Shown here one piece after another: positions 8,850 to 17,184 of a stretch of 64,000 nt of DNA (its first letter is position 1; every line of letters starts with the position of its first letter). The DNA is from CAYRMV01 sp964425255 (lineage in GTDB: Bacteria > Bacteroidota > Bacteroidia > Flavobacteriales_D > Crocinitomicaceae): assembly GCA_964425255.1 (NCBI GenBank), contig CAYRMV010000003.1:1-64000 (forward strand), in the 5' to 3' direction. The position numbers and the translations under genes are program-made. The notes beneath the pieces are model-generated. The model saw only the letters and a program-made list of their open reading frames with translations. It had not been told where the DNA came from and did no database searches.

Positions 8850-9080
8850 ATGAATATTGAGAAAATACGTGTTATTGATCACTACATACAACGCAAGCAA
8901 ACCGATAAACCGGAGGCCTTTGCACGAAAAATAAATGTGTCTAAGTCGATGCTTTTTCGCTACATCAATTACATGAAAACCGAATTACAAGCTCCCATCA
9001 GATATAACCGTGTAAAGCAAAGTTATGAGTACGATGAAGAGGGTATTCTTACAGTGTATAAATGGAAAACTAAATCATAA
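8850..9080 (+). CDS. small helix-turn-helix protein
   Basis: 76 residues, almost only a winged-HTH unit. Helices IEKIRVIDHYIQ, PEAFARKINV and SKSMLFRYINYMK form the HTH (about residues 2-45), followed by a beta wing (APIRYNRVKQSYEYDEE). Small proteins of this shape (HTH_11-like) are frequent in Bacteroidota and act as DNA-binding regulators or as antitoxin-like partners; which applies here is unknown. The zinc-ribbon membrane gene starts 9 nt after the stop, so the two look co-transcribed. Confidence 0.7.
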   Translation: MNIEKIRVIDHYIQRKQTDKPEAFARKINVSKSMLFRYINYMKTELQAPIRYNRVKQSYEYDEEGILTVYKWKTKS

Positions 9081-9089
9081 ACCAATTCT

Positions 9090-9605
9090 ATGGCAGTAAA
9101 CACCAAAAATAAACATTGGGAATGCACTAAGTGCGGAGCTGTATTTCAAACCTATGAACATACCAAAGCAAGCAAAGAAGCATGCCCAAAACTTGGAACA
9201 CATTCTGTAAAGATAGTTCAAGCGCATTGGGACAACTCAGCTTTAGGCGCAACTGTTAATCTATTGGGCAAAGGTGTAAAAGCAGGTGTTAACAAAGCAG
9301 CCGAATACAATAGTGAAGAAGCGCGTGAAATGCGCGAGATTAAGCGTTATCAGCAAGAAGAAAAACGAAAAATTCAAGAAGCAGAGCAAAAGGTGAAAAA
9401 TCAAGAATTGGCCAACAAATCTTGGAAAGTTTATGGGGTGATAAAACCGTATTTGAAGTTTATTATTCCAATTTACCTTGTTGCTTTTGGTGTAACGCTT
9501 TTTTTGGTGAAAAAGAAAATTGTAGTGGCTGTTTTTTTTGGATTACCAATTGTTGCAGCGCTTTATTTGGGGTATAATATGATTGTTAATAAAGAGGAGA
9601 GATGA
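9090..9605 (+). CDS. zinc-ribbon membrane protein of unknown function
   Basis: 171 residues. The N-terminal 35 residues contain CTKCG and a later Cys in KEACPK plus His residues, suggesting a small zinc-ribbon-like fold, though only three Cys are seen. A Glu/Lys/Arg-rich, probably coiled-coil linker (about residues 70-112) leads to two hydrophobic helices (about 122-140 and 145-163). No signal peptide, so the Cys part is expected in the cytoplasm. Its stop overlaps the start of the next gene (ATGA-type overlap at 9602), which argues for translational coupling. I do not recognise a named family. Confidence 0.7.
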   Translation: MAVNTKNKHWECTKCGAVFQTYEHTKASKEACPKLGTHSVKIVQAHWDNSALGATVNLLGKGVKAGVNKAAEYNSEEAREMREIKRYQQEEKRKIQEAEQKVKNQELANKSWKVYGVIKPYLKFIIPIYLVAFGVTLFLVKKKIVVAVFFGLPIVAALYLGYNMIVNKEER

Positions 9606-10471
9606 GGAAGAATAACTCCAAAAAAGAATTATTGTTTCAACTTCACGAGCAATTTAGTGAAAACCAAAACGACATTGGATCGAGGTTTAACACAATCATG
9701 ATAGCTCTAATTTCGTTGTTTGGCTTTTATGGATTTACCTATTCACTTGCAACAGGTTTGGTCTCAATTAAAGATTATTTCATCAGTAAAAATGTAGTAT
9801 TCTTGTTTGCAATAATCGTTGAAATGGTTCTTGTATTCTTAATCAGTTTATTAATTTACATGGGTTATCAGCATCGAAGAGACCAAGCATTGAATACCAA
9901 GATAAGAAAACATTATGTTGGTAATGATTTTGAACATTTTTTCAGTAATTATACTGGAGAGAATAAAGGGTTGTTGGACTTTATCCCGGATTTTTTAGTA
10001 ATAAAAGCTCTGTTTTTGGTGAGTCTTAAAGTCTTGTTATTATTTTCCCTTTTAATTCTTCCCGTCCTTGGTGAAGCGCAAGTAGTTTCAGATTCAAGTA
10101 TTAATCCTTATTCGAGTGCAACCTCAAGTGCAGAAATAAATTTCAACAAAACCTATCATATCACCAAAGCACTCTCAGAAAATACTCGTTTAGATTCATC
10201 TAAAGGCGGATACATCCAAAATATTATGACTGTTACAGATTTATCTAAAAATGAACCTATTACAAATCCGATAAGTATTTATAAGGACAACACTTTTTTT
10301 CTTGCATCGATTTTCGTTTGGGGGTTAGGACTTGTTGTACTCATTGCAATTTTGCTATGCTACCACAAAAAGAGTAAAAAATTAAACACCAATTCGTTTA
10401 ACTATACCAAAACTATTGAACATAATTCAGCAGGGAAGGTTACAAAAATTACAATAAACAAAACAACTTAA
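9602..10471 (+). CDS. multi-pass membrane protein of unknown function
   Basis: 289 residues. Two transmembrane segments near the N-terminus (about residues 33-52 and 65-85), a cytoplasmic-type charged loop, a third (about 133-157), an extracytoplasmic loop of about 70 residues rich in Ser/Thr/Asn, and a fourth helix (about 230-251) before a short Lys-rich tail. The start overlaps the upstream zinc-ribbon gene, so the two products may form a complex. No catalytic motif is visible and I do not recognise a family. Confidence 0.7.
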   Translation: MRKNNSKKELLFQLHEQFSENQNDIGSRFNTIMIALISLFGFYGFTYSLATGLVSIKDYFISKNVVFLFAIIVEMVLVFLISLLIYMGYQHRRDQALNTKIRKHYVGNDFEHFFSNYTGENKGLLDFIPDFLVIKALFLVSLKVLLLFSLLILPVLGEAQVVSDSSINPYSSATSSAEINFNKTYHITKALSENTRLDSSKGGYIQNIMTVTDLSKNEPITNPISIYKDNTFFLASIFVWGLGLVVLIAILLCYHKKSKKLNTNSFNYTKTIEHNSAGKVTKITINKTT

Positions 10472-10482
10472 AAATAGATCAC

Positions 10483-12348
10483 ATGAAAACAGCATTACTT
10501 TATCTGTCATTTCTAGTACCTTATTTCACTCTGCTTGCGCAAGATGGTGCAATAGATCCAAGTTTTAATCCGGGAACAGCATTTTATAATGGTAATATTA
10601 CACAAATTGTTACCACTACAACTATTCAGCCTGATGGTAAAATAATTGTTGGAGGAAATTTCAATTATTATAATGGGATTTATTTAAATCCGGGTTTGAC
10701 TTTAAATTTGATCCGACTTCAAGAAGACGGAACAATAGACCCAGCATTTAATTACGGTACAGGGGGGTATTCTGGAGGTTCAGGAACTTATAACAATCTT
10801 TGTTCTGCTATCCAAAACGATGGCAAAATAATTGTTGCAGGCGACTTTACCTCATATAATGGCAACACTAAAAATCGAATTGTGAGACTTAACGCTGATG
10901 GTACAATCGATGGCTCATTCATTATAGGAACAGGATTCAATAATGTCGTTAAATCAATGATGATTCAAACTGACGGTAAAATAATTGTTGGTGGAAGATT
11001 TACTTCATTCAACGGAACTTCTATTAATAGAATTTGTAGATTAAACGTAAATGGAACACTTGATTTTAGTTTTAATCCGGGAAATGGCTTCAATGATGAC
11101 GTTAATTCAATTGCAATTCAATCAGATGGAAAATTACTAATTGGAGGACAATTTAGTACTTTTAATGGACAAGTTTCTAAACATCTAACACGACTTAATT
11201 CTAACGGAAGCATCGATTTAACCTTTGATATAGGTTCAGGTTTTACTTATAATGGTTCAGATGGTGTAACCATCTATGCGATTGAGCTTCAATCAGATGG
11301 GGAAATTTTGGTTGGTGGAACTTACACTAAATATCAAGGTATCAACACTAAAGGATTAATTAAGTTAATTCCTGATGGTACAATTGATTCAAGTTTTCAT
11401 TTAGACAATAATATTTCATTAGGTATTTTATGCATTAAAACACAATCAGACGGAAGAATTTTGATAGGAGGTTCTATGAATTATAACAACGGGAATACTT
11501 TTATTCATGGTTTGACTAGACTTTTACCCAATGGTAATTTTGATGAAACTTTTAATCCGAGTGAACCATCATTTTCCGGTGGTTTTTACATGCCAGCTAA
11601 TAGTGCATTTCCGGGGTTTGTATCCACTATTAATCTAATGGAAAACAATAAAATACTAGTTGGAGGATTGTTTGCCTATTATAATTATCAAAACACACTA
11701 AGTACTGTTAATAGTATAATACAACTCAATTCATGTTCAAGCTTTTCACTAGAAACGATTGCAGTTTGTGAGCCATATTTATGGGAAGGCCAAACATACA
11801 GCTCAAGCGGTTCTTATTTTACAAATTTTACAGGGTCCAATGGATGTGATTCAACCAAGTTTTTATCGTTAACAATAGGTTTCATTAATAATCTTTTCAC
11901 GAGTGTTTCTGGCGCAACGATCACAGCTTCGAATACAAATGCAACATATCAATGGTTAGATTGTAACAACAATTATGCTGTTATTCCAGGTGCAATAAAT
12001 CAATCGTTCACACCATCTTCAAATGGGAGTTATGCAGTGCAATTAACAGAAAATGGTTGTTCAGACACAACTCTGTGCGTACAAATTAGCAATCTAGGGC
12101 TTAATGTAAACTACTCAACCCTCTTCACCATCCACCCCAACCCTGCAACAAATCAAGTAATCATTTCTTCTCAATTTTTCACAGAAAATGAGGCTGTTCA
12201 GATTTTCAATACAGCTGGTCAGCTTGTACTTGAATATCCCAACCTCTCTCCTCAAGATCAAACATACACAATCAATGTGGAGCAGTTAAATTCAGGTATT
12301 TATTTCATTAAAATTGGAGAATCGACACAAAAACTTATAATTCAATAA
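10483..12348 (+). CDS. secreted delta-60 repeat protein with T9SS C-terminal sorting domain
   Basis: 621 residues. Signal peptide MKTALLYLSFLVPYFTLLAQ, then seven delta-60 repeats of roughly 50 residues, each with a DGKIIVGG-type strand and a later RLNxDGTID-type strand; the last copy is degenerate. These probably form a beta-propeller. A Cys-containing module follows (CEPYLWEGQTY to GCDST), then an Ig-like stretch, and finally a type A T9SS sorting domain of about 80 residues (FTIHPNPATNQV to GIYFIKIG). The protein should cross the outer membrane through T9SS and be surface attached or released. It is 11 nt from the upstream membrane-protein gene. Confidence 0.88.
   Translation: MKTALLYLSFLVPYFTLLAQDGAIDPSFNPGTAFYNGNITQIVTTTTIQPDGKIIVGGNFNYYNGIYLNPGLTLNLIRLQEDGTIDPAFNYGTGGYSGGSGTYNNLCSAIQNDGKIIVAGDFTSYNGNTKNRIVRLNADGTIDGSFIIGTGFNNVVKSMMIQTDGKIIVGGRFTSFNGTSINRICRLNVNGTLDFSFNPGNGFNDDVNSIAIQSDGKLLIGGQFSTFNGQVSKHLTRLNSNGSIDLTFDIGSGFTYNGSDGVTIYAIELQSDGEILVGGTYTKYQGINTKGLIKLIPDGTIDSSFHLDNNISLGILCIKTQSDGRILIGGSMNYNNGNTFIHGLTRLLPNGNFDETFNPSEPSFSGGFYMPANSAFPGFVSTINLMENNKILVGGLFAYYNYQNTLSTVNSIIQLNSCSSFSLETIAVCEPYLWEGQTYSSSGSYFTNFTGSNGCDSTKFLSLTIGFINNLFTSVSGATITASNTNATYQWLDCNNNYAVIPGAINQSFTPSSNGSYAVQLTENGCSDTTLCVQISNLGLNVNYSTLFTIHPNPATNQVIISSQFFTENEAVQIFNTAGQLVLEYPNLSPQDQTYTINVEQLNSGIYFIKIGESTQKLIIQ
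10600..11740 (+). repeat. seven tandem delta-60 repeats (coding)
   Basis: Each copy is about 150 nt and encodes a QxDGKIxVGG...RLNxDGTIDxxF unit. Copies have diverged at the DNA level, so they are old rather than freshly amplified. Confidence 0.75.
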
Positions 12349-12410
12349 ATTCACTGAAAATTAGTAATTTAAAGTTACATATCGAAATATGATTGTATAT
12401 TAATAAAAAC

Positions 12411-12445
12411 AAAAATCCCAACACAAATCTGCGTTGGGATTTTTT
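12411..12445. terminator. bidirectional hairpin terminator between convergent genes
   Basis: Perfect 12-bp stem: AAAAATCCCAAC (12411-12422) pairs with GTTGGGATTTTT (12433-12444), with a 10-nt loop. A/T tracts on both sides serve both the delta-60 gene and the OmpA gene. Confidence 0.9.
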
Positions 12446-12466
12446 ATTGTTTTTATTTTCAGAAAC

Positions 12467-14536
12467 TTAGTTTCCTTTGATTTCAAATTCGGTGCGGCGG
12501 TTTTGTTGTCTACCTTCGTCGGTTGTGTTTGGTGCGATTGGGAGGGATGAACCATATCCTTTGGCAGTTAAACGGGCAGCTGCAATTCCTTTGCTTTTCA
12601 AGTAGGTAATCACCGCGTCGGCACGTTGTTGCGAAAGCACTTCGTTGATCGAAGCCGAACCCGTGTTGTCGGTGTGACCCGAAATTTCGATTTTCAACGA
12701 AGGAACATCTTGCATCAATTTCACCAAACGATCCAATTCGGCATTCGATTCCGCGCGAAGAGTTGCTTTTCCATGATCGAAGAAGATGTTGCGCAAAGCA
12801 ATTTTGCTACCCACAGCGATGTTTTTCAATTCAATGGTTTTGTTGACCAAGGCATCGTCGCTTCCCATCGGGATGTCAAAGTTTTCGGAATGGAACAAAT
12901 AACCGGGCGCTTTCACAGCAATTCCATAGTTTTTACCCGAATTTAAGGTAATGATGAATTTTCCGGTTGCGGAATTGGTGGTGAACGTTTCCAATACTTT
13001 TCCTGTCGTGTTGTCAAAGATTTCGATTGATGCTTCCACCGGTTTGCGCGAAATGGCGTCGATGGTAATTCCTTTGAAAACAGTCAATGATTTTTTGTTT
13101 ACATCAACTTTTGCTTCAATTTGGTTGTCTTTCACCGGATAGGCAATCGAAGCCAACAAATAGTCTTCGGTTTCTACACTTGGAACTTTTTCAGGACCCC
13201 AAAATGTAACACGGTAAATATCGAATCCACCTTGTCCGCCTGCACGGTTGGACGCAATGTAGGCAAACTTTTCATTCGCAGTTGGAGCAAAAAAGAAGTC
13301 GTCATAGGGCGTGTTGATTGGATAACCTAAATTCACAGGTTTCGACCAACCACCTTGTGTTTTTTTGGACACAAAAATATCGTAACCACCAATCGATTCA
13401 TGTCCTTCGGAGCAGATGTACATCGTTTCTCCATCCACTGTTAGATACATCGGTCCTTCGTTGAACTTGCTGTTTACTTCCGACACCATCGTAGCCGCCA
13501 TGTAATCTTTGCGCATTTTACTTTGCATAGCAGAGAACATGACATCCATTCCGTTGGAACGATTTTCGTTGTCGCGGGTAAAGTAAATGCGGTAACCGTC
13601 ATCGCTATAAACACCGTATTTTTCATTGGCGCGAGGCGTACTGATCATCATGTGCGCTTTCTCGGGATTGCTCCAGGTTAAGCCAACCAATTTGGATTCG
13701 TAAATATCAAATTGATCTTCCATTTTTCGGTGAAGTAACATTTTGGTTCCATCGTAACTAATTGTATTACAGATGTCATCCGTAATGGTGTTGATGCCGC
13801 CAGTCAGTTTGACAGGTTTAGACCATTTTCCATTGCTCAAGGAAGTGGAGTAGATGTCTTTGTCGTAGTTTCCGACTTCATCCGTTGCATTTCCATTCGG
13901 TCTTGAGGAAGAGAAAACCATGTCGGCCCCGTCGGTTGAAATCGAAGGAGCTAAATCGTCATTGGGCGAGTTGATTTCCGTCATGTTATCAACCCAGCAA
14001 CGAACGGGTGCAGCTTTTGCTTTTAAGGCTAAGTCGCATTCTTTTTTGCGTTGTGTAACAAATTTGGTGAAATTATCCGCCTTTTTGTATTCATTTTCAA
14101 AGATTTGATAAAACTTTTTCGCTTCCGTGAAATTTTCTTCCAACTGAAAAGCATAGCCCAAATAGTAATTCAAAAAAGGATCGCAAGCGGGATCGAGTTT
14201 TTGTGCTGTTTTGAAGTAAGGAATACAGCGCGAAGGATCGGTCGAATTAGCAAGGCAAACGCCAATTTTGAAATTCAACTCGGCATTGTTTGGGTTGAAT
14301 TTCTGCGCAATTTCAAATTGTTTCCATGCTTTTTGGAAATGCATGCCATAATCTTGAACTTGAAACAAGGCTTCGTTGCCTAATTTGAGTGCCTCGTCAC
14401 CCGATTTGATTGCTTCGGTTGCTTTTTTGAATTCTTCTTTTTGTTCCTTGAAATTGGATGCTTTGAATTCGACGTTTTGGGAAAATGAGTAACTCAAGAT
14501 TCCACAAAAACTGAGTGTAAGAATAAATAATTTCAT
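12467..14536 (-). CDS. PorE-like OmpA family protein (TPR, propeller, CRD, OmpA_C)
   Basis: 689 residues with signal peptide MKLFILTLSFCGILSYSFSQ. Domains in order: TPR helices (about residues 25-170), a WD40/PD40-type propeller (about 190-430, with repeated DIYxS and SNRxGGxGGFD motifs), a carboxypeptidase-regulatory-like beta fold (about 480-555), and an OmpA_C peptidoglycan-binding domain (about 570-689, with NIFFDHGKATL, SGHTDNTGS and QNRRTEF). This four-domain order is that of PorE, a T9SS component that ties the secretion machine to peptidoglycan. Unlike PorE I see no lipobox. Bacteroidota carry several paralogues of this layout, so orthology is not proven. It follows a secreted TPR gene by 7 nt. 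Confidence 0.85.
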   Translation of the reverse strand: MKLFILTLSFCGILSYSFSQNVEFKASNFKEQKEEFKKATEAIKSGDEALKLGNEALFQVQDYGMHFQKAWKQFEIAQKFNPNNAELNFKIGVCLANSTDPSRCIPYFKTAQKLDPACDPFLNYYLGYAFQLEENFTEAKKFYQIFENEYKKADNFTKFVTQRKKECDLALKAKAAPVRCWVDNMTEINSPNDDLAPSISTDGADMVFSSSRPNGNATDEVGNYDKDIYSTSLSNGKWSKPVKLTGGINTITDDICNTISYDGTKMLLHRKMEDQFDIYESKLVGLTWSNPEKAHMMISTPRANEKYGVYSDDGYRIYFTRDNENRSNGMDVMFSAMQSKMRKDYMAATMVSEVNSKFNEGPMYLTVDGETMYICSEGHESIGGYDIFVSKKTQGGWSKPVNLGYPINTPYDDFFFAPTANEKFAYIASNRAGGQGGFDIYRVTFWGPEKVPSVETEDYLLASIAYPVKDNQIEAKVDVNKKSLTVFKGITIDAISRKPVEASIEIFDNTTGKVLETFTTNSATGKFIITLNSGKNYGIAVKAPGYLFHSENFDIPMGSDDALVNKTIELKNIAVGSKIALRNIFFDHGKATLRAESNAELDRLVKLMQDVPSLKIEISGHTDNTGSASINEVLSQQRADAVITYLKSKGIAAARLTAKGYGSSLPIAPNTTDEGRQQNRRTEFEIKGN

Positions 14537-14543
14537 GTGTTAA

Positions 14544-15641
14544 TTAGTTTGAGCAGTTACCTGAATAATATGATTTTCCGAGTTCATTTCCGAGTTCGCT
14601 GGCTTTTTTCCAGTCTTTACAAGCACCTTCCATGTCGCGAAGCATTTCTTTAGCCATTCCTCGATTGATGTATCCCGAAGCATTTGCAGGATCGGAACTG
14701 ATTGCTTTATCAGCTGCTTCCACTGCTTTTTTGTAGTCTTTTTTCTTGAAGTACAAAGCAGAAAGGTTGGCATGTGCCGGAGCGTAATTGGGTTTCAATT
14801 GAATCGCTTTTTCGAAATCTTTTAGTGCATCTTCCAAACGATTGTTATCCATTTGAGCAGCGCCACGGTTGTTGTAGGCCAAATGAAAATTCGGATCAAT
14901 GCTGATTGCTCGGTTGAAAGCGGCCAATGCTCCTGCGAAATCTTTCATTTTCTTTTTGGTCGTTCCGATGTTGTTCAATACGAACGCTAAATTCGGATTT
15001 TTACGAGCGGCTTCTTCGTAATCAACCAAGGCTTTTGGATAATTTCCGAGCATGCGGTAACAACTTCCACGGTCGTTGTATGCAAAGGCCCAATTGGGAT
15101 CCAATTCGATGCTTTTTGTGAAGTATTTGATGGCGTCTTCATAATCTTTTTGCAAAAAGCGCAATGTTCCATAGTTGTAATATGCTTTTGGATTTTTAGC
15201 GTCCAATTGAATGGCTTTTTCGTAGTCTTTCTCGGCTTGAGCATATTCATTCAATCCTTGGAGTGCTCTACCGCGCTGAAAATAAGCTTTCGAATAGGAA
15301 GGATCTTTGGTGATGAGTGTATTTAACGTGTTTTTGGCCTCGCTGAATTTTTCCATTTCGTTTTCTGCCACCGCTTTGTTATAATAAGCAGCTGTAAAAT
15401 TCGGATCTGATTGAACCGATTGTTGAAATTCGCGGATTGCGCCAGCATAGTCTTTCTTTTGAAATGCTGCATTTCCTCGGTTGTAAGCTTCTTGACTAGC
15501 TGCAACAGCGGCGTTTTGTTGATTAAGTGCTGAAATTGAATCCCGATACGCCTTTTCTTTGGGCGTAAGTTCTTCCAATTGAGCAAACAAGGAAACAGGA
15601 AGTCCCAAGATGCAGATGATGAATCGTAGTTTTACTTTCAC
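14544..15641 (-). CDS. secreted tetratricopeptide repeat protein
   Basis: 365 residues, starting at a GTG (15641) because a complete signal peptide (KVKLRFIICILGLPVSLFAQ) follows it and no closer ATG exists. From about residue 45 to the end it is a run of canonical 34-residue TPR units with AxxNRGxA and KAIxLDPNxAxAY signatures, about nine copies. It is expected in the periplasm, where TPR arrays scaffold protein complexes. The OmpA family gene starts 7 nt downstream, so the pair is an operon and the products may work together. Confidence 0.88.
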   Translation of the reverse strand: MKVKLRFIICILGLPVSLFAQLEELTPKEKAYRDSISALNQQNAAVAASQEAYNRGNAAFQKKDYAGAIREFQQSVQSDPNFTAAYYNKAVAENEMEKFSEAKNTLNTLITKDPSYSKAYFQRGRALQGLNEYAQAEKDYEKAIQLDAKNPKAYYNYGTLRFLQKDYEDAIKYFTKSIELDPNWAFAYNDRGSCYRMLGNYPKALVDYEEAARKNPNLAFVLNNIGTTKKKMKDFAGALAAFNRAISIDPNFHLAYNNRGAAQMDNNRLEDALKDFEKAIQLKPNYAPAHANLSALYFKKKDYKKAVEAADKAISSDPANASGYINRGMAKEMLRDMEGACKDWKKASELGNELGKSYYSGNCSN

Positions 15642-15886
15642 AATATTGTTTTTTAGTGCTCGATGAAAATAGCTTTTTTCAAGTTTGAAACCGCTAAAAT
15701 GTTATTCACAGGGTAAGTTGAATCGTGTTTTTTTTCGTGGAAAACTCCTTTAGAAGGTTTGTTTTCAATCAGTTTTAAAAAGGATTTAGTACTGCTTTTT
15801 TTGAAGAAAAAAACAAAATAGATTCACTCTGTGACTTTTTCAAAAATCTATTTTACAGGGTTCACCTGAATCCCAAACAGAATGTT
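15642..15886. promoter_or_regulatory. divergent intergenic region with dyads
   Basis: About 250 nt between the TPR gene (minus) and the thiolase gene (plus). It holds a perfect 10-bp inverted repeat, AAAATAGATT (15815-15824) with AATCTATTTT (15845-15854); a shorter dyad, TTCA-CC-TGAA, flanked by GGG and TCCC (15858-15874); and two copies of ACAGGGT-(4/5 nt)-TGAATC at 15708-15724 and 15854-15872. These look like regulator binding sites; the regulator is unknown. Confidence 0.45.
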
Positions 15887-15894
15887 TACCTTTG
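15887..15894 (+). promoter_or_regulatory. -7 promoter box of the thiolase gene
   Basis: TACCTTTG is a perfect TAnnTTTG, 19 nt before ATG 15913. The alternative upstream TTG start (15892) lies inside this box and is therefore unlikely. Confidence 0.65.
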
Positions 15895-15912
15895 GTTCAC
15901 AAAATCGAAACA

Positions 15913-17121
15913 ATGTCAAAAGAAGTATATTTAGTGGACGGTGTCCGCACAGCAATTGGAAATTTTGGTGGAACTTTATCCGCAGTTCGTGCAGATGATT
16001 TGGCGGCGCATGTCTTGAAAGCGTTGGCAGATAAAAATCAGCAGGTGGATTGGTCTCAATTAGAGGATGTTATTTTAGGTTGTGCCAATCAAGCGGGTGA
16101 AGATAACCGAAATGTGGCGCGCATGGCATCTTTGTTGGCTGGACTTCCGATCGAAGCGGGAGGAGAAACAGTCAATCGCTTGTGTGCTTCGGGAATGGCA
16201 GCAACCGTGAATGCGTACCGTGCAATCAAAGATGGTGCTGGAGATTTATATATTTCGGGTGGAGTAGAGCACATGACACGTGGGCCTTGGGTGATTTCGA
16301 AAACATCATCTGCTTTTGGTCGCGATGCACAAATGTTTGATTCGTCGTTCGGATGGCGTTTTATCAATCCAAAAATGCAAGAAATTTACGGAACGGATGC
16401 CATGGGAAATACAGCTGAAAATTTGGCTGAAATGTATGGGATTTCTCGTGAAGATCAAGATAAATTTGCTCAATGGTCTCAAGCGAAATCGTTTCGAGCT
16501 CAACAAAATGGAATTTTAGCACAAGAAATTGTTCCTCTATCGATTCCGCAAAAACGCAAAGATCCGATTATTTTCGATCAAGATGAATTTATGCGTCCAG
16601 AAACAACGATGGATACTTTGGGAAATTTGCGTCCTGCTTTCAAAAAAGACGGAACAGTGACTGCTGGAAATGCTTCAGGATTGAATGATGGTGCTGCAGC
16701 GTTGTTGTTGGCAAGCGAAGATGCGTTGAAAAGTCAGAATTTAACGCCAAAAGTTCGCTTCGTTGGCGCAGCAGTTGCGGGCGTTGAACCTAGAATCATG
16801 GGAATTGGACCCGTTTATGCTTCTGAAAAAGTGTTGAAACGTGCTGGTTTGACCTTGGATCAAATGGATGTATTGGAACTAAATGAAGCTTTCGCGGCAC
16901 AGGTTTTGGCCTGTACACGCAAAATGGGCTTAGATGATCAGGATCCTCGCATCAATCCGAATGGAGGAGCGATTGCTCTGGGACACCCACTCGGAATGTC
17001 TGGTTCGCGTATCATTTTGGCTGCAGCCAATGAATTGATCCGAACGCAAAAACGCTATGCGTTGGTTACGATGTGTATTGGGGTTGGTCAAGGATATGCA
17101 ACGATCATTGAACGTGTATAA
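15913..17121 (+). CDS. acetyl-CoA C-acyltransferase (thiolase)
   Basis: 402 residues from ATG 15913 (MSKEVYLVDG). Thiolases cleave 3-ketoacyl-CoA in beta-oxidation or condense acetyl-CoA. All catalytic residues are present: nucleophile Cys91 (NRLCASGMAA), His358 in GGAIALGHPLGMSG, and Cys388 in CIGVGQG. Length and the early RTAIGNFGG are typical of FadA/PcaF-type thiolases. No FadB-like or acyl-CoA dehydrogenase gene is adjacent, so whether it is degradative or biosynthetic is open. The promoter region carries dyads suggestive of regulation. Confidence 0.94.
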   Translation: MSKEVYLVDGVRTAIGNFGGTLSAVRADDLAAHVLKALADKNQQVDWSQLEDVILGCANQAGEDNRNVARMASLLAGLPIEAGGETVNRLCASGMAATVNAYRAIKDGAGDLYISGGVEHMTRGPWVISKTSSAFGRDAQMFDSSFGWRFINPKMQEIYGTDAMGNTAENLAEMYGISREDQDKFAQWSQAKSFRAQQNGILAQEIVPLSIPQKRKDPIIFDQDEFMRPETTMDTLGNLRPAFKKDGTVTAGNASGLNDGAAALLLASEDALKSQNLTPKVRFVGAAVAGVEPRIMGIGPVYASEKVLKRAGLTLDQMDVLELNEAFAAQVLACTRKMGLDDQDPRINPNGGAIALGHPLGMSGSRIILAAANELIRTQKRYALVTMCIGVGQGYATIIERV

Positions 17122-17184
17122 ATTTCGTTTAGAACGAAAACATACTTTTCCCAACGAATGAATCATTTTTCTCGTTTTGAACTT

